Origin: Luteolibacter luteus
Lineage (GTDB): Bacteria > Verrucomicrobiota > Verrucomicrobiia > Verrucomicrobiales > Akkermansiaceae
Direction of reading: 5' to 3'
Assembly: GCF_012913485.1 (NCBI RefSeq)
Contig: NZ_CP051774.1
Span: 1,798,001 to 1,862,000, forward strand
DNA: 64,000 nt
Shown here piece after piece: positions 18,529 through 27,303 of this stretch; position 1 is the stretch's first letter; every line of letters starts with the position of its first letter. The translations under genes were made by a program, and so were the position numbers. Under the pieces are notes generated by a model that worked only from the letters and a program-made list of their open reading frames with translations, made no database searches and was not told where the DNA came from.

Positions 18529-18795
18529 ATGGCGCAACGCGAATTCACCATTCAGAACAAACTCGGCATTCATGCCCGTCCCGCGGCTCAATTCGTGAAG
18601 ACGGCCAGCCGTTTTTCCTCGGATGTCCGCGTCGAAAAAGACGGCGAGGAAGTGGACGGCAAGAGCATCATGGGCCTCATGATGCTGGCTGCCGGTCACG
18701 GCTCCGTGATCAGCGTGGCTGCCGATGGCTCCGACGCTGAAGCTGCACTCGACGCCCTCGCCGATCTGATCGGTCGGAAGTTCGAGGAAGAGTGA
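18529..18795 (+). CDS. ptsH: Phosphocarrier protein HPr
   Basis: 88 residues from the ATG at 18529. It has the EI phosphorylation site His15 in GIHARPAAQ and the regulatory serine at position 46 in GKSIMGLMML, the target of HPr kinase. Both phosphorylation modes are therefore possible. It lies between ptsI (divergent) and hprK (convergent), which together make a compact regulatory PTS. Confidence 0.96.
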   Translation: MAQREFTIQNKLGIHARPAAQFVKTASRFSSDVRVEKDGEEVDGKSIMGLMMLAAGHGSVISVAADGSDAEAALDALADLIGRKFEEE

Positions 18796-18967
18796 AGCTC
18801 CCGTCCCGGGAGAACGGCAATCCTCACCCGAAATACCCGCTATGCGCGGGTTACTTCAGGGTATTGCTGCGTCCTGTCGCCGATCTCGGGCGAACAGCAT
18901 TCGGATGCTCATTCCTCAGGCTTGGATCGTCACACGACCTTCCTCCCCGCTCAACCGCGCAGTCCGA

Positions 18968-19000
18968 TTGATGATTGGAGGATTGATGATTGGTGATTTC
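18968..19000. repeat. Interspersed repeat copy 1 (TTGATGATTGG doublet)
   Basis: A 33-base element made of two TTGATGATTGG units followed by TGATTTC, matched at 32 of 33 positions by a copy at 31066-31098. The sequence before both copies is also partly alike (CCC-CTCA...GCGCA), so the repeat is probably about 55 bases. It lies in the ptsH-hprK gap and ends at the hprK stop codon. Confidence 0.75.
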
Positions 19001-19952
19001 ACACCTCCCCCGCCATGTGCCGGAGCAGCCGCTGGTTGAACTCGTCCGCCATGTTGTAGCCCAGCCGGCGGAGCTGCTGGTCCAGCGCGGCGATCGCCAC
19101 CATGCGCGCGGTATCACGGCCCGGAGCCACGGGAACCTCCACGTGGGGCACCTGCTGGCCAAGAATTTCGTAGGACTTCGGCTGGAGCCCCAGACGGTCG
19201 ATCTCGTTCTGGTCCGAGTAGGGAATCAGCGTGACCACCAGATCGAGGCGCTTCTCAGGACGGATCGAAGCGAGCCCATAGAGGTTCGCCACGTTCACGA
19301 TGCCGATGCCGCGGATTTCCAGGTAGCCGCGGGAAAGCGCCGGCGCGGAGGCCGTGAGTTCCCCGCCCGCCAGCTTCACGCGCACCATGTCGTCTGCCAC
19401 CAGCGCGCCGCCCTTTTCGATCAGGCCGATTGCAGTCTCGCTCTTGCCGGCGCCGCTCTTGCCCATGATCAGGACCCCGATGCCCCGCAGGTCCACCATG
19501 CAGCCGTGGAGGGTCACGTTAGGCGCGAATTCATTTTCGAGCCGTAGCGTGGCCGCGTTGAGGAACTTCATCGTCACCAGCGTCGTGCCGAAAACCGGGA
19601 TCCGGTGCTCCGCCGCGATCTGCATGTGCTCTTCTGAAAGCCCCGCGCCGCGGGAAACCACGATGCCAGGGATATCCCGCTCGCACATCCGGCGGAAACG
19701 CTCCGCGCTCATCTGCGGGGTGAGCTTCTTCAGGTAGGAAATCTCGGAATTGCCGAGCACCTGGATGCGCTTCTTCGCGAAGTAGCTGAAGAACCCTGCC
19801 AGCGCCAGCCCCGGGCGGTTCGGTGCCGGCTCGCTGATCGGCCGTTCGAAGCCGTGCTTTTCCCCCAACAGGGTCAAGGATAGCGCCGCGGCGTGGCGCT
19901 CGAAAAACTCTCCGATGGTGATTGAGGCCGTTTGCTTGACGCGGGGTGTCAT
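18999..19952 (-). CDS. hprK: HPr kinase/phosphorylase
   Basis: 317 residues; bifunctional enzyme that phosphorylates and dephosphorylates HPr on Ser46. Seen: the N-terminal domain ending in the HPr-K region, then HGCMVDLRGIGVLIMG, the P-loop GKSGAGKS (164-171) and LVADDMV (185-190). The family signature near EIRGIGIVNVANLYG is intact. The gene converges with ptsH; its start overlaps by 7 bases an early in-frame start of the divergent MscS gene, so the true MscS start is probably later. Confidence 0.94.
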   Translation of the reverse strand: MTPRVKQTASITIGEFFERHAAALSLTLLGEKHGFERPISEPAPNRPGLALAGFFSYFAKKRIQVLGNSEISYLKKLTPQMSAERFRRMCERDIPGIVVSRGAGLSEEHMQIAAEHRIPVFGTTLVTMKFLNAATLRLENEFAPNVTLHGCMVDLRGIGVLIMGKSGAGKSETAIGLIEKGGALVADDMVRVKLAGGELTASAPALSRGYLEIRGIGIVNVANLYGLASIRPEKRLDLVVTLIPYSDQNEIDRLGLQPKSYEILGQQVPHVEVPVAPGRDTARMVAIAALDQQLRRLGYNMADEFNQRLLRHMAGEV

Positions 19953-20071
19953 CCGCCAAGGACCCTAATGGAAAGCCCCGCGGCATGGCGATGGGAAAAG
20001 AGGAGAGGGACTGGCACCGCGGCGTGATGGGCTCGCCAGCGGCGCAAGGGTCTGTCAGAATTCCGCTCTGC

Positions 20072-22366
20072 GTGACGACCTGTGTTTCCCATTTGATCCG
20101 CTTCCTACTTCTCGCCGTGCTGTTGTCCACTGCACCGGCGCAGATTCCCGGCTTCAAGCTGCCCGATACCAAGACCGCGGAGGTGAAGGAGGAAACGGCC
20201 GCGGAACGGAAGAAGCGCCTGAAGTCCTCACTCGAGGAATGGAGCGCGCAGGTGGAGGCGCTCGACAAGGAGGTCTCCCCGCCGCCGGGGATCACGCCCG
20301 AAGAAATCGCCGGCCGCCGCTCCGACCTGCTGCTCGGCATTTTCATGGCGGAAAACACGCTCCGCTCACTTGATACCGCCGAGACCCTGCAGCAATCGCT
20401 GGCCCAAGCCAAGCAAGGCAACGCGGAGTGGAAGGGCTTCGAAAAGCCGGGGCCTTATTCCTTTACCCTGCACGATGAGTTGCGGCGCCAGCAGGAAGGC
20501 ATCGATACCCGGTTGCGCGCTTACGAGTCGGCGGTAACCATGTTCGATCGCGAACTGGCAAAGCGGCAGGACGAAATCAAAAAGGCCGATGAGGCGGTAC
20601 GCCGCGCCCAGGAAACCGTCGACCGCGCGGCAGCGGATCAAATGGATGCCGCGGCGTGGCGCCTGGCCGCCGCAAAGCTGAAGCTGCGCGTGCTCGGCTC
20701 TGCGGCTGGAATGATCCAGCTCACCATCGACAACACCTACCTGCGCTCCACCACCGCCAATGCCGAAGCGGAGCTGCTGAAGCGCAAGGTGACGGCCCTG
20801 GGAACCCTGACAGCTTTCCCGGAGGAAGACATCGCCCAGCTCAAGAAGTCCACCGATGCCCGGCGCAAGGAGATCAACAAGGAGCTCGCGGAGATCGAAC
20901 GCATCCAGAACACCACCATCGCCGCGCGCCAGACGGCCATGGCCAAGCGGGATGCCTTGAAGGTCTCCATGCCCGCCGACGCGGACGAGAAAGCGAAGGC
21001 GGCTCTCGCTGAAGCCGAAGCACGCTTGCAGATTTTCGATAGCCAGCTCGAAAGCTTGGCGAACCGCATCGAAATCACTGGTGCACGAATGCGGTTTCTC
21101 AATGAGTACCTCGACGCCCAGCTTTCGCGGAAGACCCTGCTGACCGCCCACTCCGCGGTAGAAGGGGCCGAAGCGCTTGGCAATCTTCAGGCACAACTCG
21201 GTCGTGCCAGTGCCTTCGATTCATTGGTCAATGTCCGCCGCAGCGCCACGCTGTCCGCCATCCAGGAACAGGAGCAGAAGCTGACCGCACTCGACGCAGC
21301 CTCGCCCCTGCGCCAGCCGACCGGGCAACTAATGGCAGCCCTGCGTTCCGATCTCGATGCCGTGGAGCGTTTCGGTCAGGATATCTCCGGACTACACCAG
21401 GATATCGGCCGCTGGCTCGGCGATTCCGAGCAGGTCACCAGGTCGATGACCTGGGGTGAGCGGATGCAAGGTCTCGGCTCGCGGGTGAAGGGATGGGGGA
21501 AAAAAGTGAGGGACTTCGTGGTGTATCCCTACGACGTCCGGACGGAAGTCGACGGCCGGATCGAAATTACCAAGCGGGGACTCACCTTGGGCTGGCTGGT
21601 CACCGCTCTCTTCTTCTTCTGGATCGCTTACCGTGCCAGCTCGTGGCTGGTGAAGCGCGCTTTCGGCCGGCTCGTCACCAAGGGCCGCGTCCAACAGGGC
21701 CAGGCCGATACGCTGCGGCGCTGGACCCGCATCGCGCTCGGTGTGGTGCTCGCGCTGGTGACCCTCCATTTCCTGAAGATCCCGCTGACCGCCTTTGCCT
21801 TCCTTGGCGGCGCGCTGGCCATCGGCGTCGGCTTCGGGACCCAGACCTTGTTCAAGAACTTCATCAGCGGCCTGATCGTGCTGGCAGAACGGAACGTCCG
21901 GGTCGGAGACATCCTCGAGGTCGATGGCGTCGCAGGCACTGTCAAGGTGATCGATACCCGCTCGTCGATCGTCCGCTCCTTCGATGGCGTGGACATGATC
22001 GTGCCGAACTCGGTGCTGCTAGAAAACAAGGTGATCAACTGGACGCACGGCACCTCCGTGGTCCGTCGCGTGGTGCGCGTGCGGGTTCCCCACGGCTCAT
22101 CGCTGCGGATGGTTTCCACGATCCTTGGCGAGTGCGCGACAGAGCACGGCGTGATCCTCAAGTCGCCCGAGCCTCAGGTTCTGCTCGAAGACTTTGCCAC
22201 CGACGCGCTGGTATTCGCCGTGTTTTTCTGGATCGACCTGCGCGCCAAGACCGGCGGCTCGACCGTAGCGAGCGATTTACGCTTCATGATCGAGCGCAGG
22301 CTGGGTGAAGCGGGTATCTCGCTCGCCACCCCGCAGCAGCCATCCAACCCCACGCCGAAAGCCTGA
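20072..22366 (+). CDS. MscS-family mechanosensitive channel with long coiled-coil domain
   Basis: About 764 residues from a GTG at 20072 (VTTCVSHLIRFLLLAVLLSTAPAQ would be a signal peptide); an in-frame ATG at 20027 and an earlier start at 19946 also exist. Roughly 450 residues of Ala/Glu/Lys/Arg-rich helical coiled coil in the periplasm precede a membrane part. The conserved MscS pore helix and beta domain are clear: FLGGALAIGVGFGTQTLFKN, FISGLIVLAERNVRVGD, then VDGVAGTVKVIDTRSSIVRS and VPNSVLLENKVINWT. It resembles the large MscK/MscM (YjeP) type. Role: release of solutes on osmotic downshift; N-terminal function unknown. Confidence 0.9.
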   Translation: MTTCVSHLIRFLLLAVLLSTAPAQIPGFKLPDTKTAEVKEETAAERKKRLKSSLEEWSAQVEALDKEVSPPPGITPEEIAGRRSDLLLGIFMAENTLRSLDTAETLQQSLAQAKQGNAEWKGFEKPGPYSFTLHDELRRQQEGIDTRLRAYESAVTMFDRELAKRQDEIKKADEAVRRAQETVDRAAADQMDAAAWRLAAAKLKLRVLGSAAGMIQLTIDNTYLRSTTANAEAELLKRKVTALGTLTAFPEEDIAQLKKSTDARRKEINKELAEIERIQNTTIAARQTAMAKRDALKVSMPADADEKAKAALAEAEARLQIFDSQLESLANRIEITGARMRFLNEYLDAQLSRKTLLTAHSAVEGAEALGNLQAQLGRASAFDSLVNVRRSATLSAIQEQEQKLTALDAASPLRQPTGQLMAALRSDLDAVERFGQDISGLHQDIGRWLGDSEQVTRSMTWGERMQGLGSRVKGWGKKVRDFVVYPYDVRTEVDGRIEITKRGLTLGWLVTALFFFWIAYRASSWLVKRAFGRLVTKGRVQQGQADTLRRWTRIALGVVLALVTLHFLKIPLTAFAFLGGALAIGVGFGTQTLFKNFISGLIVLAERNVRVGDILEVDGVAGTVKVIDTRSSIVRSFDGVDMIVPNSVLLENKVINWTHGTSVVRRVVRVRVPHGSSLRMVSTILGECATEHGVILKSPEPQVLLEDFATDALVFAVFFWIDLRAKTGGSTVASDLRFMIERRLGEAGISLATPQQPSNPTPKA

Positions 22367-22424
22367 AGCAGGCGAGGTAGCCGGGGCCCGCCGGGCTGGC
22401 ACCTGCCACCGCTTGGAACCTGCC

Positions 22425-23654
22425 TCAGAACTCGGTCGACAATCCCACGGACACCACATCCGCAGAGCCCGTCGCCTGCCCGCGGAAGAAGCCCGTCGCT
22501 GCCGAACCCTCGCTGATATACACGTCATCCGCAAAGATGTGGGCATATCCGACATCGAGATTCCAACACGGCGAGAACTCCCAGGTAAACCCGAGCGTTA
22601 CCCACAGGCGGTCCGCATCCGGAATTCGCAGCGTGAGATCCGCCTCCGAAACCGGCGTGCGGTCATAGGCCACCCCCGCCCTGAAGGTCCATGACTCCGT
22701 CGCCTGCCATGTGGTCCCCAAGGCGAAGCGCCAGGAATCCTTCCAATTCTCCGGCTGCACCGGGGGTTGCGCGGGCGCGCCAGCGATGAAAGGCGCGAGC
22801 TGTTGGAACTTGCTCCAGTTTGTCCACATCACGTCACCGTGAAGCGACCAGCTCTCATTAAGGTCGTGCACCGCACTGAATTCCACGCTGTCCGGCAGCT
22901 CCACCGCAAGCGTCGTGGGCCCATTGAAGGCCGGGATGACCGATATCGTCCTACCCTCTAGATCGAGATCGACGGACGAACGGTAGTGCAACCCGAAGCG
23001 GGTATGATCCGCCGGCGCGAAAAGCACGCCGACATTGAACCCATAGCCCCAATCGTCTCCCGCGAGATCGAGCACCGGAAGCGTCGCCGCATTCGACGAA
23101 GTCAGCGTGCCATCCGCATAAAGCGCATTGAAGCCCGCACCGAGAGACCATTGCTCATTGATTTTCCACGCCACGGAGGGGTTCAGATTCAAGGTAAGCA
23201 GCTCGCTGAAATCCGCGATCGCCCTGCCCGTGAAACCCACCGGATAATTGGTCTTCAGGCCGAAGGTCGAAAAGGCACCGAAGCCCACGCTGAACTGCTC
23301 GTTAAGCCTCTTCGCCACGTAGGCATAAGGCAGATAGGCGTCATCCGCCACGTTTCCTCCCAGTGCCGGAACCGTGAATCCCGCTGGCGCACCGGGCGGC
23401 GCATAGACGCCTGACACTTCCACTTCGGGAAAAATGCCGCTGGCACCGATCGCAAACGACCACTCGTCCTCCAACAAGGTCATCCCCGCAGGATTCGAGG
23501 CGATCACCGTGGCATCATCCCCCATCGCCGCTTCCCCGGAAAACGCACGACCGAGCCCGGCAGCGGAACGCTCGAAAAGCTGGTAGCCGGCGGCGGACGA
23601 TCGATGGCTCACTGTTAGAAACAGCGCCAAAGGAAGCAGATGCTGGTATTTCAT
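22425..23654 (-). CDS. FadL/OmpP1-family outer-membrane transport protein
   Basis: 409 residues. A signal peptide ending SSAAG leads to the FadL N-terminal hatch signature: GYQLFERSAAGLGRAFSGEA and DATVIASNPAGMTLL (the NPA hatch motif). The rest alternates polar and hydrophobic residues like a 14-strand beta barrel and ends with phenylalanine (VSVGLSTEF), as outer-membrane proteins do. It is expected to import long-chain fatty acids or other hydrophobic compounds. Confidence 0.92.
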   Translation of the reverse strand: MKYQHLLPLALFLTVSHRSSAAGYQLFERSAAGLGRAFSGEAAMGDDATVIASNPAGMTLLEDEWSFAIGASGIFPEVEVSGVYAPPGAPAGFTVPALGGNVADDAYLPYAYVAKRLNEQFSVGFGAFSTFGLKTNYPVGFTGRAIADFSELLTLNLNPSVAWKINEQWSLGAGFNALYADGTLTSSNAATLPVLDLAGDDWGYGFNVGVLFAPADHTRFGLHYRSSVDLDLEGRTISVIPAFNGPTTLAVELPDSVEFSAVHDLNESWSLHGDVMWTNWSKFQQLAPFIAGAPAQPPVQPENWKDSWRFALGTTWQATESWTFRAGVAYDRTPVSEADLTLRIPDADRLWVTLGFTWEFSPCWNLDVGYAHIFADDVYISEGSAATGFFRGQATGSADVVSVGLSTEF

Positions 23655-23771
23655 GGGTCGCGGAAAGTTGTGCTCATCCGCATCAAGCGGATGATATGAG
23701 CATTCATTCGTTAGGATCTCCTAAGGATGGATGCGCTTCAAGCATTGAAAGGTACCGCCCGTGACATGTCG

Positions 23772-24134
23772 TTAAGCATCGCGATGCACGATGCTTGGCG
23801 AAAAGCCGGGCAAGCACACCGCGATGTATTCCGCGCCCTCCGCTCCCGGCGTGCTGTAGCGGACCCATTCCCCGGCCCGTGTGATGATCGCCTGGCCGGC
23901 ATTCACCTGCAGGATTCCCTCCTTTGATTCCACCTGCAGGCTGCCGCGGAGCACCACGGTATATTCGTCGAATTCCGGTGTCTGACCCGGCTCGACCCAG
24001 CCGCCCGGGCTGGTCATCCGGGCAATGCTCACCGCCTCGTCGCCGGAATTCACCCGGCCTATGAATTCCTCGATTTTTTTCGGCGGATGACCTGCGGCTT
24101 CGATGATGGATGGGCGGGGAATGATCCGTGGCAT
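23772..24134 (-). CDS. Cupin-domain protein
   Basis: About 120 residues from the ATG at 24134 (MPRIIPRPS). A single small cupin barrel is visible: TSPGGWVEPGQTPEFDEYTVVLRGSLQVE and GQAIITRAGEWVRYS. The usual metal ligands of motif 1 (HxH) are not present; a glutamate/aspartate pair (PEFDEY) takes their place, so it may bind a ligand without a classical metal site. Function unknown; isolated gene. Confidence 0.78.
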   Translation of the reverse strand: MPRIIPRPSIIEAAGHPPKKIEEFIGRVNSGDEAVSIARMTSPGGWVEPGQTPEFDEYTVVLRGSLQVESKEGILQVNAGQAIITRAGEWVRYSTPGAEGAEYIAVCLPGFSPSIVHRDA

Positions 24135-24217
24135 GAAGATAAGATTTCCTCCGCACGGATTCCGATCAATCCCCAAACGATTGACTTGTCCCTCCTCCGC
24201 GGCTCCCCTTCCGGCCC

Positions 24218-24613
24218 ATGAGCACCCCGGAAATGGAAACGGATCTCAGGCCGCAGGACACTGCGAATCCCTATCAAACGCCCTCTCAGGGAGCAGCCGC
24301 GACCCCACACGACCGGGCCCGCAAGCTGGTCGACCGGGTTCGTCACGTGGCAATGGCCGAGGGCGTCTCCTGGCTCCTGCTGCTGGCCGCCCTGCCCCTG
24401 AAATACCAGTTCGGCATCCCCGCCGGCGTCAAAATCATGGGCCCGATCCATGGCGCCCTCTTCGTCCTCCTCCTGATCGTCCTTTTCCAAGCTTGGGGCG
24501 ACAAGGCACTGTCGTTCGGAAAGTCCGTTCTGGTCTTTTTCGCCTCCTTGATCCCTTTCGGGCCCTTTTTGATCGATCGGCAGCTTGTAGAAAGGGACCC
24601 GGGTGAATCCTGA
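24218..24613 (+). CDS. DUF3817 family membrane protein
   Basis: 131 residues. After a polar N-terminus it shows the DUF3817 pattern: VRHVAMAEGVSWLLLLAALPLKY, IMGPIHGALFVLLL and a third helix near the end. These are small integral membrane proteins of unknown role, often found as single genes. The stop codon lies inside a strong hairpin. Confidence 0.85.
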   Translation: MSTPEMETDLRPQDTANPYQTPSQGAAATPHDRARKLVDRVRHVAMAEGVSWLLLLAALPLKYQFGIPAGVKIMGPIHGALFVLLLIVLFQAWGDKALSFGKSVLVFFASLIPFGPFLIDRQLVERDPGES

Positions 24614-24625
24614 GATTCACCGGGT
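24597..24625 (+). terminator. Strong hairpin at the end of the DUF3817 gene
   Basis: Arms 24597-24609 and 24614-24625 pair over 12 bases with one bulged G and a 4-base loop that contains part of the stop codon. No T run follows, so it may be a factor-dependent terminator or an mRNA 3' stabiliser. Confidence 0.45.
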
Positions 24626-24683
24626 TGACAGTTAGGCGGCACCGGGCCAAGGCTCCCCCCGCCAATTCTCGCTCCAAACCGCC

Positions 24684-25436
24684 ATGCCCGCCGCTCCCGA
24701 CGACGTCAAAGCCCCGCCAGCCGATGCCATCACGAGCCCTACGGGCCTTGCATCGAAAGTCCTCCAAGCCGGCTCCGGCACCGAAAAGCCCGGCCCCTCC
24801 GACACCGTGACCGTCCACTACAGTGGCTGGACCACGGACGGAAAGCAGTTCGATAGCTCGGTGGACCGCGGCAAGACGATCTCCTTCGGCCTCGATCAAG
24901 TGATCAAAGGCTGGACCGAGGGCCTGCAGCTCATGGTCACCGGCGAAAAGCGCCGCTTCTGGATCCCTGGAAACCTGGCCTATGGCGAGAATCCTCGCCC
25001 CGGCGCGCCGAAGGGCATGCTCGTTTTCGACGTCGAACTCTTTGATATCAAGAAAGCTCCCGAGCCACCACCGGTCCCGGAAGACGTGGCCGCACCTCCA
25101 GCCGATGCCGTGAAGACCTCCAGCGGACTCGCTTCCAAGGTCCTCTCCCCGGGCAATGGCAGCCGCCACCCGAAGGCAACCGATCAAGTGGAAGTCCACT
25201 ACTCCGGCTGGACCACCGATGGCGAACTCTTCGACAGCTCCGTCGTCCGGGGTGAATCCATCGTTTTCCCCCTGAACCGCGTGATCTCCGGCTGGACCGA
25301 AGGCGTGCAGCTCATGGTCGGCGGTGAAAAGCGCCGCTTCTGGATCCCAGCCGAGCTCGCCTATGGCAAGAATCCGCCTCCGGGTGCCCCCGCTGGCATG
25401 CTGGTCTTCGACGTGGAACTCCTCGACATCCTCTGA
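24684..25436 (+). CDS. FKBP-type peptidyl-prolyl isomerase with two tandem FKBP domains
   Basis: 250 residues. Two FKBP domains (about 20-125 and 140-250) repeat each other closely: each has VHYSGWTTDG, FDSSV-RG, ISGWTEG/IKGWTEG-QLMV-GEKRRFWIP, LAYG-NP and MLVFDVELFDI/LLDI. Both begin with the same lead-in (PPADA..(S)SGLASKVL). Active-site Tyr, Asp and Trp are kept in both, so both may be active. There is no signal peptide, so it is cytoplasmic. It is 1 base upstream of ppnP and probably co-transcribed. Confidence 0.93.
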   Translation: MPAAPDDVKAPPADAITSPTGLASKVLQAGSGTEKPGPSDTVTVHYSGWTTDGKQFDSSVDRGKTISFGLDQVIKGWTEGLQLMVTGEKRRFWIPGNLAYGENPRPGAPKGMLVFDVELFDIKKAPEPPPVPEDVAAPPADAVKTSSGLASKVLSPGNGSRHPKATDQVEVHYSGWTTDGELFDSSVVRGESIVFPLNRVISGWTEGVQLMVGGEKRRFWIPAELAYGKNPPPGAPAGMLVFDVELLDIL

Positions 25437-25437
25437 T

Positions 25438-25761
25438 ATGCCAGAATCCTTCGAAAACGCGACCGTAACGACCAAGGCCAACGTCTACTTCGACGGCAAG
25501 GTCATCTCTCACAGCCTTCTCCTGGCCGATGGCCGGAAGAAGTCTCTCGGCATCATTTTCCCGGGTGAGTATCACTTCGGCACCGGTGAGCCGGAAGTCA
25601 TGGAAATCACCTCCGGCTCCTGCGAAGTCGTGCTGGATGGCAGCTCTGAAACGCAGGCTGTGGCCGCTGGCTCCGCCTTCGATGTTCCGGGCAACAGTGG
25701 CTTCACCATCCGCGTGACAGATTCGCCCTGCGAATACATCTGCTCCTTCGGCACGCCCTGA
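25438..25761 (+). CDS. ppnP: Pyrimidine/purine nucleoside phosphorylase
   Basis: 107 residues, the small cupin-fold family formerly called DUF1255/YaiE, shown in E. coli to split many nucleosides by phosphorolysis. Characteristic segments: ANVYFDGKVISHSLLLADG, KSLGIIFPGEYHFGTGEPE and FDVPGNSGFTIRV, ending CEYICSF. Normal length. It begins 1 base after the FKBP gene stop, which suggests translational coupling. Confidence 0.93.
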   Translation: MPESFENATVTTKANVYFDGKVISHSLLLADGRKKSLGIIFPGEYHFGTGEPEVMEITSGSCEVVLDGSSETQAVAAGSAFDVPGNSGFTIRVTDSPCEYICSFGTP

Positions 25762-25794
25762 TTCAGGCTGCCGGCGAGCTTTCCCGCTCCCGCC

Positions 25795-26502
25795 ATGTCC
25801 TTGCTCCGCTTCCTGCTGCTGCTTCCGGTCATCCTGCTGGCGTCATGCACCATGCATCTGCCAGCACCCGAGGCCTCGCGCCGCATCGAAAAAACGATGT
25901 CGGTGCCGGTAGCATCTGAAGAGGGCGTGGACATCTATCTGCTCTCCGACAACCTCCACACCGCGCTGGTCTTCGATCTGGCGTGGTTGGAGGAGAGCGG
26001 CTACGTGAAGCCGAAGGAAATCGGCACGCACAAGCACGTGACGATGAGCTGGGGCGAAAAGACCGCCTACATCCAGAAGCGCTGGCTTTCGCCGGTGCAG
26101 GTCTTCCGCGCGCTCTGCACTCCCTCCGCTTCCGTGATGGAGATCATCCCCATCGATTGGAAGGTCGAGGAAGTCTGCCTGCACCAGAAGATCTACCTCG
26201 CCAAGGTCCCGCGCTCCTACGGCCCTCAGCTCGCCGCATTCCTGAATGGCTGCGCGGACAAGGGCCCCGATGGCACCCCGATCACGATCGCGCCCTCCAG
26301 TTGGGGCGAAGGCCGCCTGATCAAGTGCCCGGAAAACTACTCCTACTACTTTCCTCGTATCTGCAACGTCTGGACCAGCCAGGCCCTTGGCAGCTGCGGT
26401 TTCGACATCCGCACCGGCACCGCCCTCTCCGCCAGTGGCTTGGTACGCCAGGCAACCTCCGAGAAGAACGGCTTCCGGAAGATCTGGGACGGAAAAAACT
26501 GA
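25795..26502 (+). CDS. DUF2459 lipoprotein (TIGR02117-like)
   Basis: 235 residues. A lipoprotein signal ends in LLASC (Cys near residue 18). The mature protein has DUF2459 hallmarks: YLLSDNLHTALVF near the start, VTMSWGEKTAYI, and the late YYFPRICNVWTSQALGSCG block with its conserved Cys-Asn-W. The family is distantly related to NlpC/P60-type enzymes and of unknown function. It is 33 bases after ppnP. Confidence 0.82.
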   Translation: MSLLRFLLLLPVILLASCTMHLPAPEASRRIEKTMSVPVASEEGVDIYLLSDNLHTALVFDLAWLEESGYVKPKEIGTHKHVTMSWGEKTAYIQKRWLSPVQVFRALCTPSASVMEIIPIDWKVEEVCLHQKIYLAKVPRSYGPQLAAFLNGCADKGPDGTPITIAPSSWGEGRLIKCPENYSYYFPRICNVWTSQALGSCGFDIRTGTALSASGLVRQATSEKNGFRKIWDGKN

Positions 26503-26577
26503 AGCGCGTGTGAATTTCCGGTGACGGACGTTCTTGCCCGTTGCGGATCACCCCGTCCCTGCCTGGAATCGCCGGGA

Positions 26578-27303
26578 ATGAAGCGACGATCCTGGGGAAT
26601 CCGTCTGATGGTCTGGGCAGGAGCCGCCGCCGCCTTTCTCATCTGGCGTCCAATCCACGATGGACTGATGCGCTATGGCCTCACCGCCGCTCTCGGCCTG
26701 GTCTGGCTCGGTTTGCTGATCGTCCTCTGGCCGAAAAAGAAAGCACGCCTCGCAGCGCTGGCTCTGCCGCTCTTTCTCGCCCTTCCCTTTCTCCTTCCCG
26801 GCAGGGACTTGGATCAGGCGCACCTGAAACACGACTACCTCTCCGGCATGCGCCGCTTCACGGGCTCCACCTATGTCTGGGGTGGCGAAAGCTCCCGCGG
26901 CATCGATTGCTCCGGCCTCCCGCGACGCGCCCTGCGCGATGCCTTGGCGCAGCAAGCCCTCACGGGAAATGGCAAGGCCGCCCGCCTCTGGCTCGAACAG
27001 TGGTGGTTCGACACCAGTGCCCGCGCGATGCAGGAGAGCTACCGTGGCTTCACAAAAGCGATCGGTGTCGCCGGCCGCATGACCGATCTCGATCTCGCTA
27101 AGATCCAACCCGGCGACCTCGCCGTGACCGGAGATGGCCGCCACGTCATGATCTACCTGGACAAGGGCGAGTGGATCCAAGCCGACCCGGGACCCGGCCA
27201 GGTCATCGTCGCGACACCCGGTCGCGACGACAACGCTTGGTTCAATTCATACGTCAGTCTGCACCGCTGGACCTCCTTGGAAGCCCCCGGCGGCAGCAAT
27301 TGA
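26578..27303 (+). CDS. Membrane-bound NlpC/P60-family hydrolase
   Basis: 241 residues from the ATG at 26578. Three N-terminal membrane helices (about 9-24, 33-52 and 58-75) precede an NlpC/P60 domain: STYVWGGESSRGIDCSG with catalytic Cys111, PGDLAVTGDGRHVMIYL with the His, and a third polar residue near QADPGPG. Such enzymes cleave peptidoglycan peptides; a membrane-tied form with N-terminal helices is uncommon. Its stop codon touches the stop of the converging Rnk-like gene. Confidence 0.84.
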   Translation: MKRRSWGIRLMVWAGAAAAFLIWRPIHDGLMRYGLTAALGLVWLGLLIVLWPKKKARLAALALPLFLALPFLLPGRDLDQAHLKHDYLSGMRRFTGSTYVWGGESSRGIDCSGLPRRALRDALAQQALTGNGKAARLWLEQWWFDTSARAMQESYRGFTKAIGVAGRMTDLDLAKIQPGDLAVTGDGRHVMIYLDKGEWIQADPGPGQVIVATPGRDDNAWFNSYVSLHRWTSLEAPGGSN

